A stretch of 64,000 nt of DNA from Cytobacillus pseudoceanisediminis (GCF_023516215.1 NZ_CP097349.1:3753501-3817500); one strand, 5' to 3'; shown: positions 17,931 through 27,133, counted from the stretch's first letter. Program-made: numbers and translations. The notes: generated from the letters alone by a model not told the origin.

Positions 17931-18557
17931 ATGACATTTCTTATTTACTTGGCAGCGTACCTGATAGGATCAATTCCTACAGCCTTATTGATCGGCAAAT
18001 ATGCCTTTGGGATCGACATCCGTGATCATGGCAGCAATAATCCTGGTGCGACTAACACACTAAGGGTACTGGGCAAAAAAGCAGCTATCGTGGTTCTGCT
18101 GGTGGATGTGGGCAAGGGAGCAGCAGCTGCAGCATTGCCTGTCATCCTGAACGCTGAGACCGATCCGTTAATGGCTGGGATGGTTGCAGTAGCAGGCCAC
18201 TGCTTTCCGATCTTTGCAGGATTCCGCGGAGGAAAAGCCATTGCAACCACGGCAGGTGTATTGCTTTTAGCAAATATATGGATGTTTTTGATCGCCTACA
18301 TTTGTTTTGTCGCAGTCATTTACAGAACGAAGTATGTATTTTTTGGCTCTTTATCGGTGGGTGCATCTTTACTTATCTATTCCTTATTTACCGAAGGCAC
18401 TGAACATGAACTTATCTTTTCTATTTTCCTATTATTTTTGATTTTCCTTCACCGTTCGAATATTAAAAACTTCATTGATAAAAATGAGCCTAAAATCAAT
18501 GATAAGCGCCTGAAAAATGACCGCATCCCTCCAAGAGACCAAAAAAAACGAGCCTAA
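17931..18557 (+). CDS. plsY: Glycerol-3-phosphate acyltransferase PlsY
   Basis: PlsY transfers an acyl group from acyl-phosphate to glycerol-3-phosphate, the first step of phospholipid synthesis. The protein has five or more membrane helices and the family motifs YLIGSIPTALLIGK, the glycine-rich DIRDHGSNNPGATNTLR and the later GGKAIATTAGVLL. The C-terminus is basic and soluble (EPKINDKRLKNDRIPPRDQ). The frame begins at 17922, but AAAAGGA is correctly spaced for the second ATG at 17931, giving MTFLIYLAAYLIGS as in relatives. A terminator follows. Confidence 0.92.
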   Translation: MTFLIYLAAYLIGSIPTALLIGKYAFGIDIRDHGSNNPGATNTLRVLGKKAAIVVLLVDVGKGAAAAALPVILNAETDPLMAGMVAVAGHCFPIFAGFRGGKAIATTAGVLLLANIWMFLIAYICFVAVIYRTKYVFFGSLSVGASLLIYSLFTEGTEHELIFSIFLLFLIFLHRSNIKNFIDKNEPKINDKRLKNDRIPPRDQKKRA

Positions 18558-18560
18558 TCG

Positions 18561-18589
18561 AAGCCCGGATCCTGCATTCGGGCTTTTTT
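18561..18589 (+). terminator. Rho-independent terminator of plsY
   Basis: AGCCCG...CGGGCT hairpin followed by seven T on the plus strand. Confidence 0.9.
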
Positions 18590-18661
18590 TATTATTTCTC
18601 ACATGAAAGCCGTTCATTAAGCAAATCCTTTGAATAAAAGTGCAGTCAAAGGAGCTTCTAT

Positions 18662-19321
18662 ATGTTTTTGATCTTAAAAATATTAAGTCTTTACTTAATC
18701 ACAATCATGATTATGAGACTGATGGGCAAGTCGACAATTATCCAGATGACTCCTTACGACCTCGTCGCCATCATTATTGTTGGTACAGTTGCCTCTGAGC
18801 CTCTTATTAGCACAGAATACTGGCCGACATTAGCAGCATTGGCGATTCTTGTAGGCCTTCATATTCTCTTTTCCTATTTGACTTTAAACCAAATTGGCAA
18901 CCGATTTTTTCTTGGGGAACCGACAATGCTGATTAAAAACGGTGAAATCCTGGAAGACAATCTGGAAAAATCCCACCTTTCCATGACTCAGCTGCTGTCT
19001 ATCCTAAGAAGCAAAGGCTATCCAAAAATTGCGGATGTGGATTACGCCATTCTTGAGCCTATCGGTGAAGTGAGCATCATACCGAAAGTGGCCAATACGC
19101 CTGTTACCGTCGAACATTTAAATATCTCCATTCAGGATGAGGGCCTCCCTATTGCGGTTATTGTGGATGGGAGGATTCAGGCGCGTAATCTCGAGCTGCT
19201 GGGACAGACTAAAGATTGGCTTTTAGAGCAGCTGCGGCAAAACAATTTGAATGAGAAAGATATTATGTACGCTTATGTAAATGAAAAGTCAAAAAAATTG
19301 AATATAAATAGACGCAGATAA
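18662..19321 (+). CDS. DUF421 (YetF-like) membrane protein
   Basis: This full-length DUF421 member has 219 residues. Three membrane helices lie in residues 1-80, including MRLMGKSTIIQMTPYDLVAI and a later LHILFSYLTLNQIG. The cytoplasmic domain has MLIKNGEILEDNLEKSHLSM, LRSKGYPKIADVDYAILEP and a conserved IVDGRI. A second member starts at the left edge of the window, so the genome carries several paralogues. Function is unknown. AAAGGAG lies 7 nt before the ATG. Confidence 0.85.
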   Translation: MFLILKILSLYLITIMIMRLMGKSTIIQMTPYDLVAIIIVGTVASEPLISTEYWPTLAALAILVGLHILFSYLTLNQIGNRFFLGEPTMLIKNGEILEDNLEKSHLSMTQLLSILRSKGYPKIADVDYAILEPIGEVSIIPKVANTPVTVEHLNISIQDEGLPIAVIVDGRIQARNLELLGQTKDWLLEQLRQNNLNEKDIMYAYVNEKSKKLNINRRR

Positions 19322-19430
19322 TATTCTAAAATAGGTTTAAGGTTTGAAGTTAAGGGTATATAACATTGGTTACTTACTAGACAAATAAAAAGTTACTTAA
19401 CTATACATATCAATATCAGGGGGTAATGGT

Positions 19431-20455
19431 ATGACAGAAAATAGCCTAGTGCTTGAAACAAAAATTGATGGTTTTGATTTTAATTGGGACCTTGAAAAAG
19501 GTCTGTTTAATTTTGAAGGCGATGATGCGGTCCTATTTTGGATAAAATCTGCCATGAAAAGCTTCTTCGATACGATTGAAGAGATCTCTGGAAAAGAAAC
19601 ATCCAGCCTTGTACTTGAGACCACCGGCTTCAGGCAGGGAATGGTAGTAGGGGAATTCTTCAAGGATTTAAAACTTCCGATAGAAGAAGTGGCTAATATC
19701 ATACCCAGAATATATGCTTCTGCTGGCTGGGGGAAATTCATAATCACTGATTTAGATCCCGCTGCGAAAACCGCCAGGGTCAGAGCAATTGACAGCTGGG
19801 AATATAAGATTAACAAAGAACAAGGGAAAAACGAGTCTGGAACATTCCTGCCGGGACATTTTGCAGGAATCTTTTCCGCTGTGTTTGGCACAAGCCTTTG
19901 GTATAAAAAAGCAGCTGACCAGTTGGCCGGACAGGATTATACAGAGCTGGATTACTTCCCTTCAAGCGTTACTGTTGAGGAAAATATACACGCTTTGGCA
20001 AGGCGCGAGGAATCAAAAAAATCAGCGAGCTTGAAAAATTAGTGGAGGACCGGACGATTGAATTAAAGCAGCTTGTTAAAGAAATCTCTTCACCGGTTAT
20101 TCCAGTCCTGGATGGAATCGTTGTTGTCCCTCTATTGGGAAGATACGATGAATTCCGCTCTGAAGAACTCGTGGATAAAACTCTCCACAGTCTTCCGAAG
20201 CACCAGGCAGATTGTCTGATCCTGGACTTAACCGGGTTAAATCAGTCCATCAGCTCCTACACTGTCGAATTCTTAAGCAAGTTGGCCGCTGCAGCTAACC
20301 TGATTGGCACCGAAACCATTCTGGTTGGCATTTCACCAGAACTTGGCACAAAGATTACGGAAACTAATTTTAACCTTTCTAAATTTAACTGCTTCACAAA
20401 CCTGCAGCACGGTATTTATTATGCACTGTCCAAAAAAGGCAGGAAAATCTTTTAA
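19431..20455 (+). CDS. V4R-STAS domain regulatory protein, frameshifted
   Basis: Two open segments (19431-20042 and 20042-20455) are one gene broken in an A7 run at 20015-20021. Adding one A joins REESKK to ISELEKLVEDRTIELKQLV and gives a 341-residue protein. Residues 1-190 contain a V4R-type domain (GTFLPGHFAGIFSAVFGTS). A coiled coil (about 190-215) leads into a C-terminal STAS domain (PVIPVLDGIVVVPLLGRYD, LILDLTGLNQ, LVGISPELG). This is the layout of RsbR-like stressosome proteins, where the STAS residue (Thr or Ser) is phosphorylated by RsbT. In this copy LILDLTGLNQ carries a Thr near the usual site. It is probably a sensory input to sigma-B or a related switch. The break is probably a sequence error. 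Confidence 0.75.
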
Positions 20456-20462
20456 TAACGGA

Positions 20463-20497
20463 AAAAGCTGACTCCTCATTGGGAAGTCAGCTTTTTT
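20463..20497 (+). terminator. Terminator of the V4R-STAS gene
   Basis: AAAAGCTGAC/GTCAGCTTTT hairpin with six T on the plus strand directly after the stop codon. Confidence 0.85.
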
Positions 20498-20534
20498 GAG
20501 TTAAATGTGTACAAATTATCTGTATCGTTAATTT

Positions 20535-20615
20535 CTGCGGATAAAAATTTTTATGTGCTCATAGCCTTGTTTTAAGTGCGGATAATTTTATTAATGTGCG
20601 TACAGGTTATTTTAG
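20535..20615. repeat. 20-21-bp periodic array B (core GTGCGGATAA)
   Basis: Units start at 20535, 20555, 20576 and 20596 (spacings 20, 21, 20), each beginning G/CTGCNNATA or GTGCGTACA. The array overlaps the last 14 codons of the minus-strand phosphoesterase gene, whose stop codon falls inside one unit. Confidence 0.65.
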
Positions 20616-21384
20616 TCTTTTTTATCATTTGATTATACTTTCTTAGGAGCCCCCTATATTTCGCTTCGCGCAGCTCAAGCGCATAGGCCTCAATATTAGG
20701 CATACCCATATCCTTGGCAATGCTTATTTCCTTTTCAATATCATAAGGAATCCGGACAATTTCGATTGAGAAAGGCCCAGCCTCTTTCGATAAGTATTCC
20801 CCATGCAAAATTGCATAGGTTGCCTGAGGAATATCCAGGGAATTCCCAACGCTTCCTGCATTGAAAAGCGTCCTATGCGGATGGACCGGTTCAATCAAAG
20901 CAGCATGAATATCACCATAGCCGACAACATCCGGAATTAGCCCGTCCTCTCCGGCATTAATATTTTCTGTATTCTCAAACATAGCCAGCTTTTCTTCATA
21001 AGAATCCCGCATCGGTACAACCCGATGATAAATGCTTTTAGCGGAAGCATGGTAGAGCCTGACATATTTGCCGCTCATATAAAAATCGTGATGGAATGGC
21101 AGAGTTCCCAAATAGGCTAACGCCTCTTCCCCAAGCTGTCTCTGATGCCATCTGCCCTCTTCAAAGTCCAGCGGCTTCTGCATGAAATCATCCCAGTTTC
21201 CAAGGAGGACCACTTCACAGGTTTCTTTTATCCGTTCAACGGCTTTAAGGGAGTTTGGCCCCTTTCCTATTAAATCACCTAGGCAGAAAATAATCTCTAT
21301 TCCGCGTTCGCGGATATTGTCCAGCACCGCCTCCAGAGCTGTGATATTTCCATGAATATCAGAAATTATGGCTACTTTCCCCAT
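20572..21384 (-). CDS. Metallophosphoesterase (YfcE-like phosphodiesterase)
   Basis: The calcineurin-like phosphoesterase motifs are all visible near the N-terminus: ISDIHGN (metal ligands D, H), CLGDLIGKGPN and LLGNWDD. Then come the histidine in RLYHASAK, the YGDIHAAL motif and the NAGSVGNSLD motif. The fold hydrolyses phosphodiesters or phosphomonoesters with two metal ions; the physiological substrate is not known. GGGGGAG sits 7 nt before ATG 21384, favouring it over the longer frame from 21432. The C-terminal residues (about KITCTHINKIIRT) are encoded by the periodic repeat array B, so the end of the protein is probably not conserved. Confidence 0.85.
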   Translation of the reverse strand: MGKVAIISDIHGNITALEAVLDNIRERGIEIIFCLGDLIGKGPNSLKAVERIKETCEVVLLGNWDDFMQKPLDFEEGRWHQRQLGEEALAYLGTLPFHHDFYMSGKYVRLYHASAKSIYHRVVPMRDSYEEKLAMFENTENINAGEDGLIPDVVGYGDIHAALIEPVHPHRTLFNAGSVGNSLDIPQATYAILHGEYLSKEAGPFSIEIVRIPYDIEKEISIAKDMGMPNIEAYALELREAKYRGLLRKYNQMIKKTKITCTHINKIIRT

Positions 21385-21551
21385 GTATGTCTCCCCCTTA
21401 CTATTCTTATTTAATTTCTCCAAAACATCCAAGCTTCCTCTAACAATTGAAAAAACAAAATTTGATTTTTCCCTGTACCGCCATTACATTAGAAATATGG
21501 TAAAATAACAGCATGCCAAAACCAACATTACATATAGAAGGAGTAGGATTT

Positions 21552-22484
21552 ATGTCAAAAGTATTTGTATTCGGACACAAAAACCCAGACACTGACTCAA
21601 TCTGTTCAGCACTTGCTTATGCAGAATTAAAAAACAAATTAGGCGTTGATGCTGAGCCAATCCGCCTGGGCCAGGTAAATGAGGAAACACAATATGCTTT
21701 AAATTATTTTAAAGCTGAAGCTCCCCGTCTTGTTGAGGCAGTTTCCAAAGAAGCAAGCGAAGTAATCCTTGTAGACCATAATGAGTTCCAGCAAAGTGCT
21801 GATGATATCAGAGATGTGAAAATCCTTGAGGTTATTGACCACCACCGCATAGCGAACTTTGAAACAAGCGATCCGCTTTACTACCGCGCAGAGCCTGTTG
21901 GCTGCACAGCAACTATTCTGAACAAAATGTACAAGGAAAACGGTGTAGAAATCAGCAAGGAAACAGCTGGTTTAATGCTTTCGGCCATCATTTCCGATTC
22001 TTTGCTGTTCAAATCTCCAACATGCACAGATCAGGACGTTTCAGCAGCACGCGAGCTTGCTGAAATCGCGGGAGTAAACGCTGAAGAGTATGGTCTGGAA
22101 ATGCTTAAAGCAGGAGCAGATTTAAGCAAGAAGAGCGTGAAAGAGCTAATCTCCCTTGATGCTAAGGAATTCCAAATGGGCAGCTATAAAACAGAAATCG
22201 CACAGGTTAATGCCGTGGACCTAAATGACGTATTAAGCCGCCAGGAAGAATTGGAAGCTGCCATTACTGAAAATATCAATAATAAAGAGCTTGACCTTTT
22301 TGTTTTTGTTTTAACTGACATCCTTAACAACGACTCAGTTGCCATTTCTCTTGGCAAAGAAGCTGCAGCAGTTGAAAAAGCTTATGATGTAACACTTGAA
22401 AACAACAGTGCCGTATTAAAGGGCGTTGTGTCACGCAAAAAGCAGATTGTACCGCCGCTTACTAACGTATTGGCTGCCAAATAA
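21552..22484 (+). CDS. ppaC: Manganese-dependent inorganic pyrophosphatase (family II)
   Basis: The enzyme of 310 residues hydrolyses pyrophosphate to phosphate and so drives biosynthetic reactions. Two DHH-superfamily domains are present. Metal ligands appear in [11 protein letters not shown] (H9, D13, D15), the VDHNEFQQS motif and the DHH signature [10 protein letters not shown]. The C-terminal DHHA2 part holds the [10 protein letters not shown] substrate motif (R and K). GAAGGAG lies 9 nt before ATG 21552. The coding sequence uses frequent preferred codons, as expected for an abundant housekeeping enzyme. A shared terminator follows. Confidence 0.95.
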   Translation: MSKVFVFGHKNPDTDSICSALAYAELKNKLGVDAEPIRLGQVNEETQYALNYFKAEAPRLVEAVSKEASEVILVDHNEFQQSADDIRDVKILEVIDHHRIANFETSDPLYYRAEPVGCTATILNKMYKENGVEISKETAGLMLSAIISDSLLFKSPTCTDQDVSAARELAEIAGVNAEEYGLEMLKAGADLSKKSVKELISLDAKEFQMGSYKTEIAQVNAVDLNDVLSRQEELEAAITENINNKELDLFVFVLTDILNNDSVAISLGKEAAAVEKAYDVTLENNSAVLKGVVSRKKQIVPPLTNVLAAK

Positions 22485-22487
22485 GAC

Positions 22488-22517
22488 AAAGCAGTGCCGC
22501 ACTGGGCACTGCTTTTT
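22488..22517. terminator. Bidirectional terminator, ppaC / nitronate monooxygenase
   Basis: AAAGCAGTGCC...GGCACTGCTTT hairpin between two convergent genes, with T-runs on the plus strand. Confidence 0.85.
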
Positions 22518-23582
22518 ACTTATCCAATAAAGTTTCTGTCCCCATAACAAGTTTTATCATTAGTTCCTTCACTGTTACTTCTTCAGCCAGTGTCACTCCC
22601 TGTCCGGCCCATAATGACATAAACTCCGGCTGCTCCAGCTTGGCTGCCTGTTTTCGGATAGGGGCTGTCATATCATTCTGTAATGGATAAGGCAATGTCT
22701 GCTGACCTTTCATCTCTTCCATGAACCTGTTGCGAATTCCTCTTGCAAGCTTTCCGGAAAATGCTTTCGTCACAGCTGTCTGATCTTCCCTTGCATTTAA
22801 TAGTGCATGTTTGTACAGTGAGTGAGCTCCGCTTTCCCTGCATGTAAGAAAAGCAGTTCCCAGCTGGACTCCTGCTGCGCCAAGCATCATAGCAGCAGCA
22901 ATGCCGCGGGAATCCATTATTCCCCCTGCAGCAGCCACGGGACAACTGACCGCATCTGCTACCTGTGGTATTAGAGCCATGGAACCAATAAGCCCGCTTT
23001 CTTCGCTGCCGAAAGTTCCACGGTGCCCCCGGCTTCAACCCCCTGAGCAATAATCACATCTGCGCCAGCCTCTTCCCATTCCACTGCTTCTTTTACATTG
23101 GTTGCGGTTCCAATAATAATCGTACCCTGTTTCTTTAATTCAGAAATAATGGCAGATTCAGGAATGCCAAATGTAAAGCTGCAAACAGGCACCTGTTCCT
23201 CCATCAAAACATCAAGCTGTTTTCTGTATAAAGCAGCATAATTCTTTTCTGGCAGAGAAGGTTTTTCCTTCATACCAAGCTCACTGCTGTATCCGGCGAG
23301 TACATCCTCCATGCTGCTGATTTCCTCTGCATCCGCCGAAGCCTCACTATCCGGAACAAAGAGATTAACGCCAAATGGCTTATCTGTCAGATTCCGAATC
23401 CGTTTTATATCGTTCCTTATTTCATCTGAACTCATATAGCCTGCGCCCATATTTCCAAGTCCTCCACTATTGGATACCCCGCTGATTAATTGCGGCGTTG
23501 TCATCCCTCCAGCCATAGGAGCCTGGAAAATAGGGTATTTTATATCCAGCATCGCTGTTATGGAATTCTGGTTCCAGCCCAT
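22516..23582 (-). CDS. Nitronate monooxygenase (2-nitropropane dioxygenase family), frameshifted
   Basis: Two frames join into one 355-residue FMN-dependent TIM-barrel enzyme when the G5 run at 23026-23030 is read as six G. The missing piece then reads VEAGGHRGTFGSEESGL, the family's catalytic and flavin motif with the active-site His. The N-terminal PIFQAPMAGGMTTPQL and the C-terminal AAGGIMDSRGIAAAMMLGA (FMN phosphate site) are intact. Such enzymes oxidise alkyl nitronates such as propionate 3-nitronate. It lies 19 nt downstream of the thioredoxin-like gene, so the two probably form an operon. The break is probably a sequence error. Confidence 0.85.
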
Positions 23583-23601
23583 TTAAAACATCCTTCCGCC
23601 T

Positions 23602-24162
23602 TTATTTCCCCGAAACAATAGCATCTACTATACTATCAGCAACAAATTGCCAGATCTTAGAATCCTCCTGATAGGAAGCAGTTAGTCTACTGTACATGCT
23701 CATTTGTTTGTCCTTAAAGTCTTCCGCATTCTGTGCGGGGAGCTTACTTCTTCCATCATCAACCATTTCCTGAACCTGTTTGGCACGAGGTCCCCAAACA
23801 GCTTTTTCCTTCCCCGCCTCATCTATAAAAATATAAATGGGTATTGCTCTGGATGTTCCGTTAGTCAAATATTGATCCATGAGCTCAAGATTCTGATCCC
23901 TTAAAATAAAACGGACTTCCATCCCTGCTTCCTCTGCGATTTTCAGCAGAATCGGATTATTCAGCATCGCATCTCCGCACCAATCTTCAGTGAGTACAAT
24001 CACTTTCATGCCAGTGTCCTTAAATTCTGCCAATCTTGCTTTCTCTTTATCTGATAAAGAAAAACGATCGTAAATGCCCATCATTTCATCTTTATTTACT
24101 TTCATTCCCCCTATGTATTCATGCAGACTCAGCCCTTTTTGGAACCAATCCAGTAATTCCAT
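23602..24162 (-). CDS. Thioredoxin-family protein with single active-site cysteine
   Basis: This 186-residue protein has a thioredoxin fold from about residue 45 (MKVIVLTEDWCGDAMLNNPI). The active site is WCGD rather than WCxxC, so it cannot form the usual intramolecular disulfide and may act as a monothiol reductase or binding protein. A cis-proline segment is present (SRAIPIYIFID). A helical N-terminal extension (ELLDWFQKGLSLHEYIGGMK) is typical of this Bacillales family. It precedes the nitronate monooxygenase gene by 19 nt. Confidence 0.8.
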   Translation of the reverse strand: MELLDWFQKGLSLHEYIGGMKVNKDEMMGIYDRFSLSDKEKARLAEFKDTGMKVIVLTEDWCGDAMLNNPILLKIAEEAGMEVRFILRDQNLELMDQYLTNGTSRAIPIYIFIDEAGKEKAVWGPRAKQVQEMVDDGRSKLPAQNAEDFKDKQMSMYSRLTASYQEDSKIWQFVADSIVDAIVSGK

Positions 24163-24260
24163 TAATCAACACTCCTTTTTTCTAAATGACTAATTACTAA
24201 TTCTGTATGGCTCCCCAGCATTCCTTCTGATTACTGCTGGCGAATTTTGCAGAAAAACAT

Positions 24261-24275
24261 CTTTTCCTGGGAAAT
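24261..24275. promoter_or_regulatory. Candidate operator copy 1 (shared 15-mer)
   Basis: cttttcctgggaaat lies about 100 nt upstream of the thioredoxin-like gene. The identical 15-mer occurs upstream of the ABC/LytTR regulator gene at 27134-27148. Its core TTTCCtgGGAAA is nearly palindromic. A shared regulator is an inference. Confidence 0.4.
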
Positions 24276-24295
24276 TAGACAAAGAGGCTGTCGGC

Positions 24296-24329
24296 AAAAA
24301 ACGAAGGCCGGCGAAAAGCGGCCGGCCTT
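24296..24329 (-). terminator. Terminator of the ABC exporter operon
   Basis: A strong GC stem AAGGCCGGC/GCCGGCCTT (24304-24329) is followed on the minus strand by CGTTTTTTG. Confidence 0.85.
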
Positions 24330-24333
24330 GTCA

Positions 24334-25040
24334 TCAATCCATCATTCGTTTTTTGTATACGGCGGCCACTAGAGCAAACACAGCAGCAGTCCATACAATT
24401 ATTGCCGCCAGATGGGACCATACATCCGATAGGCCAGCCCCCGCTTCAACCTGATTAGCCAAGTCAATGAGCTGCAGATTTGGCAAGTACTCAATAAATA
24501 TTAAAACTGGATATTTTTCTATAAAAGGGGTCAAGAACGAGCCAAAGGAAAAAATCATCATAATGGGCAAAATAACAACCGATGCTTCCATTACGGATTT
24601 TGTCAACAATCCAAGCAATGTGCCAATTCCAATATAAAAGACAGCAGACAGAATAATAGCCATACCAACTATTATTACATTATCAGGATTATAACCAGTT
24701 AAAAATGCAGCTATAATGATAACGGCAATGGTGCTAATAAAGCTCAATAAACTTTTCCCGAATAATATCTCCAGGGTACTTGCAGGAGACAGCATAAGTC
24801 CCCTTAATGTATTTTTTCTTTTTCCTCTGCAATTAGTGAGCACTGCACATAGGCTGCTACTAAACTAAAAATCATATTGATGACCATATAATGTGCATCG
24901 ATTGCCTCAATACCCATGCGTCCATAAATCGCGGCCATAACAAGGGGCAGGAAGACGGTAGTAGAAACATATAAATTTTTCGAAACATCTTTATAATCCT
25001 TATATAAGATGGCCATAGATCGTTTCATTGAAAAAGTCAT
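24334..25040 (-). CDS. ABC-2 type transporter permease, frameshifted
   Basis: Two frames form one 235-residue permease when the T6 run at 24812-24817 (A6 on the coding strand) is read as seven. The join gives LIAEEKEKNTLRGLMLSPAS, the conserved cytoplasmic EKE...TL..L..SP motif of ABC-2 permeases. About six membrane helices are present. It overlaps the upstream ATPase gene by 4 bp and forms a half-transporter pair with it. The substrate is unknown; such pairs often export antimicrobial peptides or lipids. The break is probably a sequence error. Confidence 0.8.
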
Positions 25041-25885
25041 GCTAATTTCCTCCCTGTTACTTCTACAAAAATATCCCCTAAAGTCGGTTCGTTCGAATAG
25101 ATGGAAACAATTTTATTTCCAGACATGTAATCATACACAGTTTGTGCTCCGCCCGGTCCTTTATCGACAATTACTTTGCTCCCATCGGTCAGCTCAACAG
25201 TCAATGTATGATCGGCAAATTTTCGGCGAAGCGCTTTAGGTGAATCCAGCAATTGAATAGCCCCATTATTTAAGAACGCAACGCGGTCACATAGCGTTTC
25301 AGCCTCATTCATATCGTGTGTGGTCAAAAAGATCGTGGTTCCTTTTTCTTTTAAGTCTTTTAAGCCTTTATAAATATGTTTTGTATTTACTGGATCAAGT
25401 GCTGAAGTCGGTTCATCAAGAAACAGCAGCTCAGGTTGATGCAAGAATGCCCGTGCCAGTGTCACACGCTGAGTCATCCCTTTTGATAGTTTAGAAACAG
25501 CCTTCTTTTTATCATCTATTAAATTGACCATGCCCAGAACTTCATCAATCCTCTTATCCGGTACATCATAAAGATCACAGTACAGCTTTAAATTATCATA
25601 AATTGTTAAACGGCTGTATAAACCGCTATTATCAGTCAGGATTCCGATTTTCTTACGGTATTCTTCTTTCTTCAGATTGGAAGCATTTACCCCAAATACT
25701 AAAGCCTCCCCATCTGTCTGGGCTAATTGAGCGGTTAGAATTTTTATGGTAGTTGTTTTGCCGGATCCGCTTGGCCCTAAAAACCCGAAAGTCTCTCCCT
25801 TTTTTACATTAAATGATACATTTTCCAGTGCTGGCTGATCTGAAAAGTATTTGGCCAATGATTTGACTTCAATGATATTCTCCAT
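25037..25885 (-). CDS. ABC transporter ATP-binding protein
   Basis: All nucleotide-binding motifs are intact: Walker A GPSGSGKTT (about residue 39), Q-loop DNSGLYSRLT, signature LSKGMTQRVTLAR, Walker B LLFLDEPTSAL and H-loop TTHDM. A C-terminal extension follows (LTVELTDGSKVIVDKGPGG), as in the CcmA/DRR-type exporters. The ATG at 25885 has GGAGG 6 nt upstream. It couples translationally with the permease gene (4-bp overlap) and lies 127 nt below the ABC/LytTR regulator gene. Confidence 0.9.
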   Translation of the reverse strand: MENIIEVKSLAKYFSDQPALENVSFNVKKGETFGFLGPSGSGKTTTIKILTAQLAQTDGEALVFGVNASNLKKEEYRKKIGILTDNSGLYSRLTIYDNLKLYCDLYDVPDKRIDEVLGMVNLIDDKKKAVSKLSKGMTQRVTLARAFLHQPELLFLDEPTSALDPVNTKHIYKGLKDLKEKGTTIFLTTHDMNEAETLCDRVAFLNNGAIQLLDSPKALRRKFADHTLTVELTDGSKVIVDKGPGGAQTVYDYMSGNKIVSIYSNEPTLGDIFVEVTGRKLA

Positions 25886-25966
25886 TTTCATCCTCCATGC
25901 GGTTTGTTTTCTTATGCATTCATCTTAATTCATAAAGAAAACCCCACATTATATTCCAGATAAAAA

Positions 25967-26012
25967 GAGCAATACAGAGGCTGAATGGAGCAATACAGAA
26001 GTGGAATGGAGC
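25967..26012. repeat. 21-bp periodic array C (core GAGCAATACAGA)
   Basis: Two complete 21-bp units (25967-25987, 25988-26008) share GAGCAATACAGA and GAATG, and a third begins at 26009 with GAGC. The array ends exactly at the stop codon of the ABC/LytTR gene (26013). Confidence 0.75.
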
Positions 26013-27065
26013 TTACTTTAACCCCAGCATTTCTTTTAACTCCGCCATTTTCCCTTTTGATAAAGGGATTGATGATTTAGAAGCATCATTGAGCACCAGT
26101 GTAAAACTATTCCTTGTCCACGTCACGACCTCCCGGACCTTCTGCAGATTAACAATATAAGAGCGGTGGCATCTGAAGAAGCCATAGGGGTGCAGTTTTC
26201 TTTCCAGCTCTGCCAGAGTAAATACACTTGGATACACTTCACCTTTAATAAAAATATTGGATTGGCCATCGTTGCTTTCAATGTAATCAATTTCAGGCGG
26301 GTCGAATAATACGATTTTATCGTTCACTTTTGTAGGGACTTTTTCGAAGCAAACAGGCTGTACCGCTGGCGTTTCTTCACTCAGCAGACCGGCATGCTGT
26401 TCCTGCGCCGCTGTATCCGGTTCATCCTGTAAAACGTCAAGCTCCAGCAGACCGGTTTCACCAAGCCTATAAACCTTGTTGGTCACTGCAAGCGCACTCT
26501 CCAAATTACCAGTTAGTATTAAAACACCTTTCCCATTTTGATTAAGTTTCCTTATCAATTTTATGAAGACACGCTTTGTTTCCAAATCAATATTTTGGTC
26601 TGGCTCTTCAAAAATAAACAATGCAGGGTTCTGAAAAAGCATACGGCCAAAATGGACTCGTCTTTTTTGTGAATAGGATAACTTTCTAACCTGCTGATTT
26701 CGCTCTGCATCCAGCTGAACAGCACGCAGCCCTTCTTCTATTGATATTTCCGATCCATATAGGTTCTTATAAAAAGAGAAGTTTTCCTTCGCCGTTAATC
26801 TTTCATATAGACCGTCATTTAAAGAGAAGATTCCAATGCCCGTCAAGAATTTGCGTTTGTCTATCGCCGCACTAATTTCATTAACCCTTATTTCTCCATT
26901 GGAAATCGGCATTGTCCCCATGAACATACTCAATAATACGTTCTTTACATTTGTATTTGTATGAACTGCTGCGGCCTCGCCCGCAGAGATCTCCAGACTA
27001 AATGGAGGAAATACAACTGTATGCTCATCATGCTCTTCTAAATTTGTTATTTTTAAAATGGCCAT
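26013..27065 (-). CDS. Degenerate ABC ATPase fused to a LytTR DNA-binding domain
   Basis: Residues 1-210 align by eye with an ABC ATPase but have lost catalysis. The Walker A position reads HTNTNVKNVLL (no GxxGxGKT), the signature is LSYSQKRRVHFGRM and Walker B is ALFIFEEPDQNI. Residues about 240-350 are a canonical LytTR domain (IDYIESNDGQSNIFIKG, HPYGFFRCHRSYIVNLQKV). This fits a transcription regulator of the neighbouring exporter in which a dead ATPase domain acts as sensor or dimer partner. It is the first gene of the likely operon regulator-ATPase-permease. The start is ATG at 27065 after a weak AGGTGATT site. Confidence 0.85.
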   Translation of the reverse strand: MAILKITNLEEHDEHTVVFPPFSLEISAGEAAAVHTNTNVKNVLLSMFMGTMPISNGEIRVNEISAAIDKRKFLTGIGIFSLNDGLYERLTAKENFSFYKNLYGSEISIEEGLRAVQLDAERNQQVRKLSYSQKRRVHFGRMLFQNPALFIFEEPDQNIDLETKRVFIKLIRKLNQNGKGVLILTGNLESALAVTNKVYRLGETGLLELDVLQDEPDTAAQEQHAGLLSEETPAVQPVCFEKVPTKVNDKIVLFDPPEIDYIESNDGQSNIFIKGEVYPSVFTLAELERKLHPYGFFRCHRSYIVNLQKVREVVTWTRNSFTLVLNDASKSSIPLSKGKMAELKEMLGLK

Positions 27066-27133
27066 TTCTAATCACCTGGTTTTTTTAGATTTCATACCTG
27101 TAATTATAACGCTGAAGGACATGTAAAATATAG

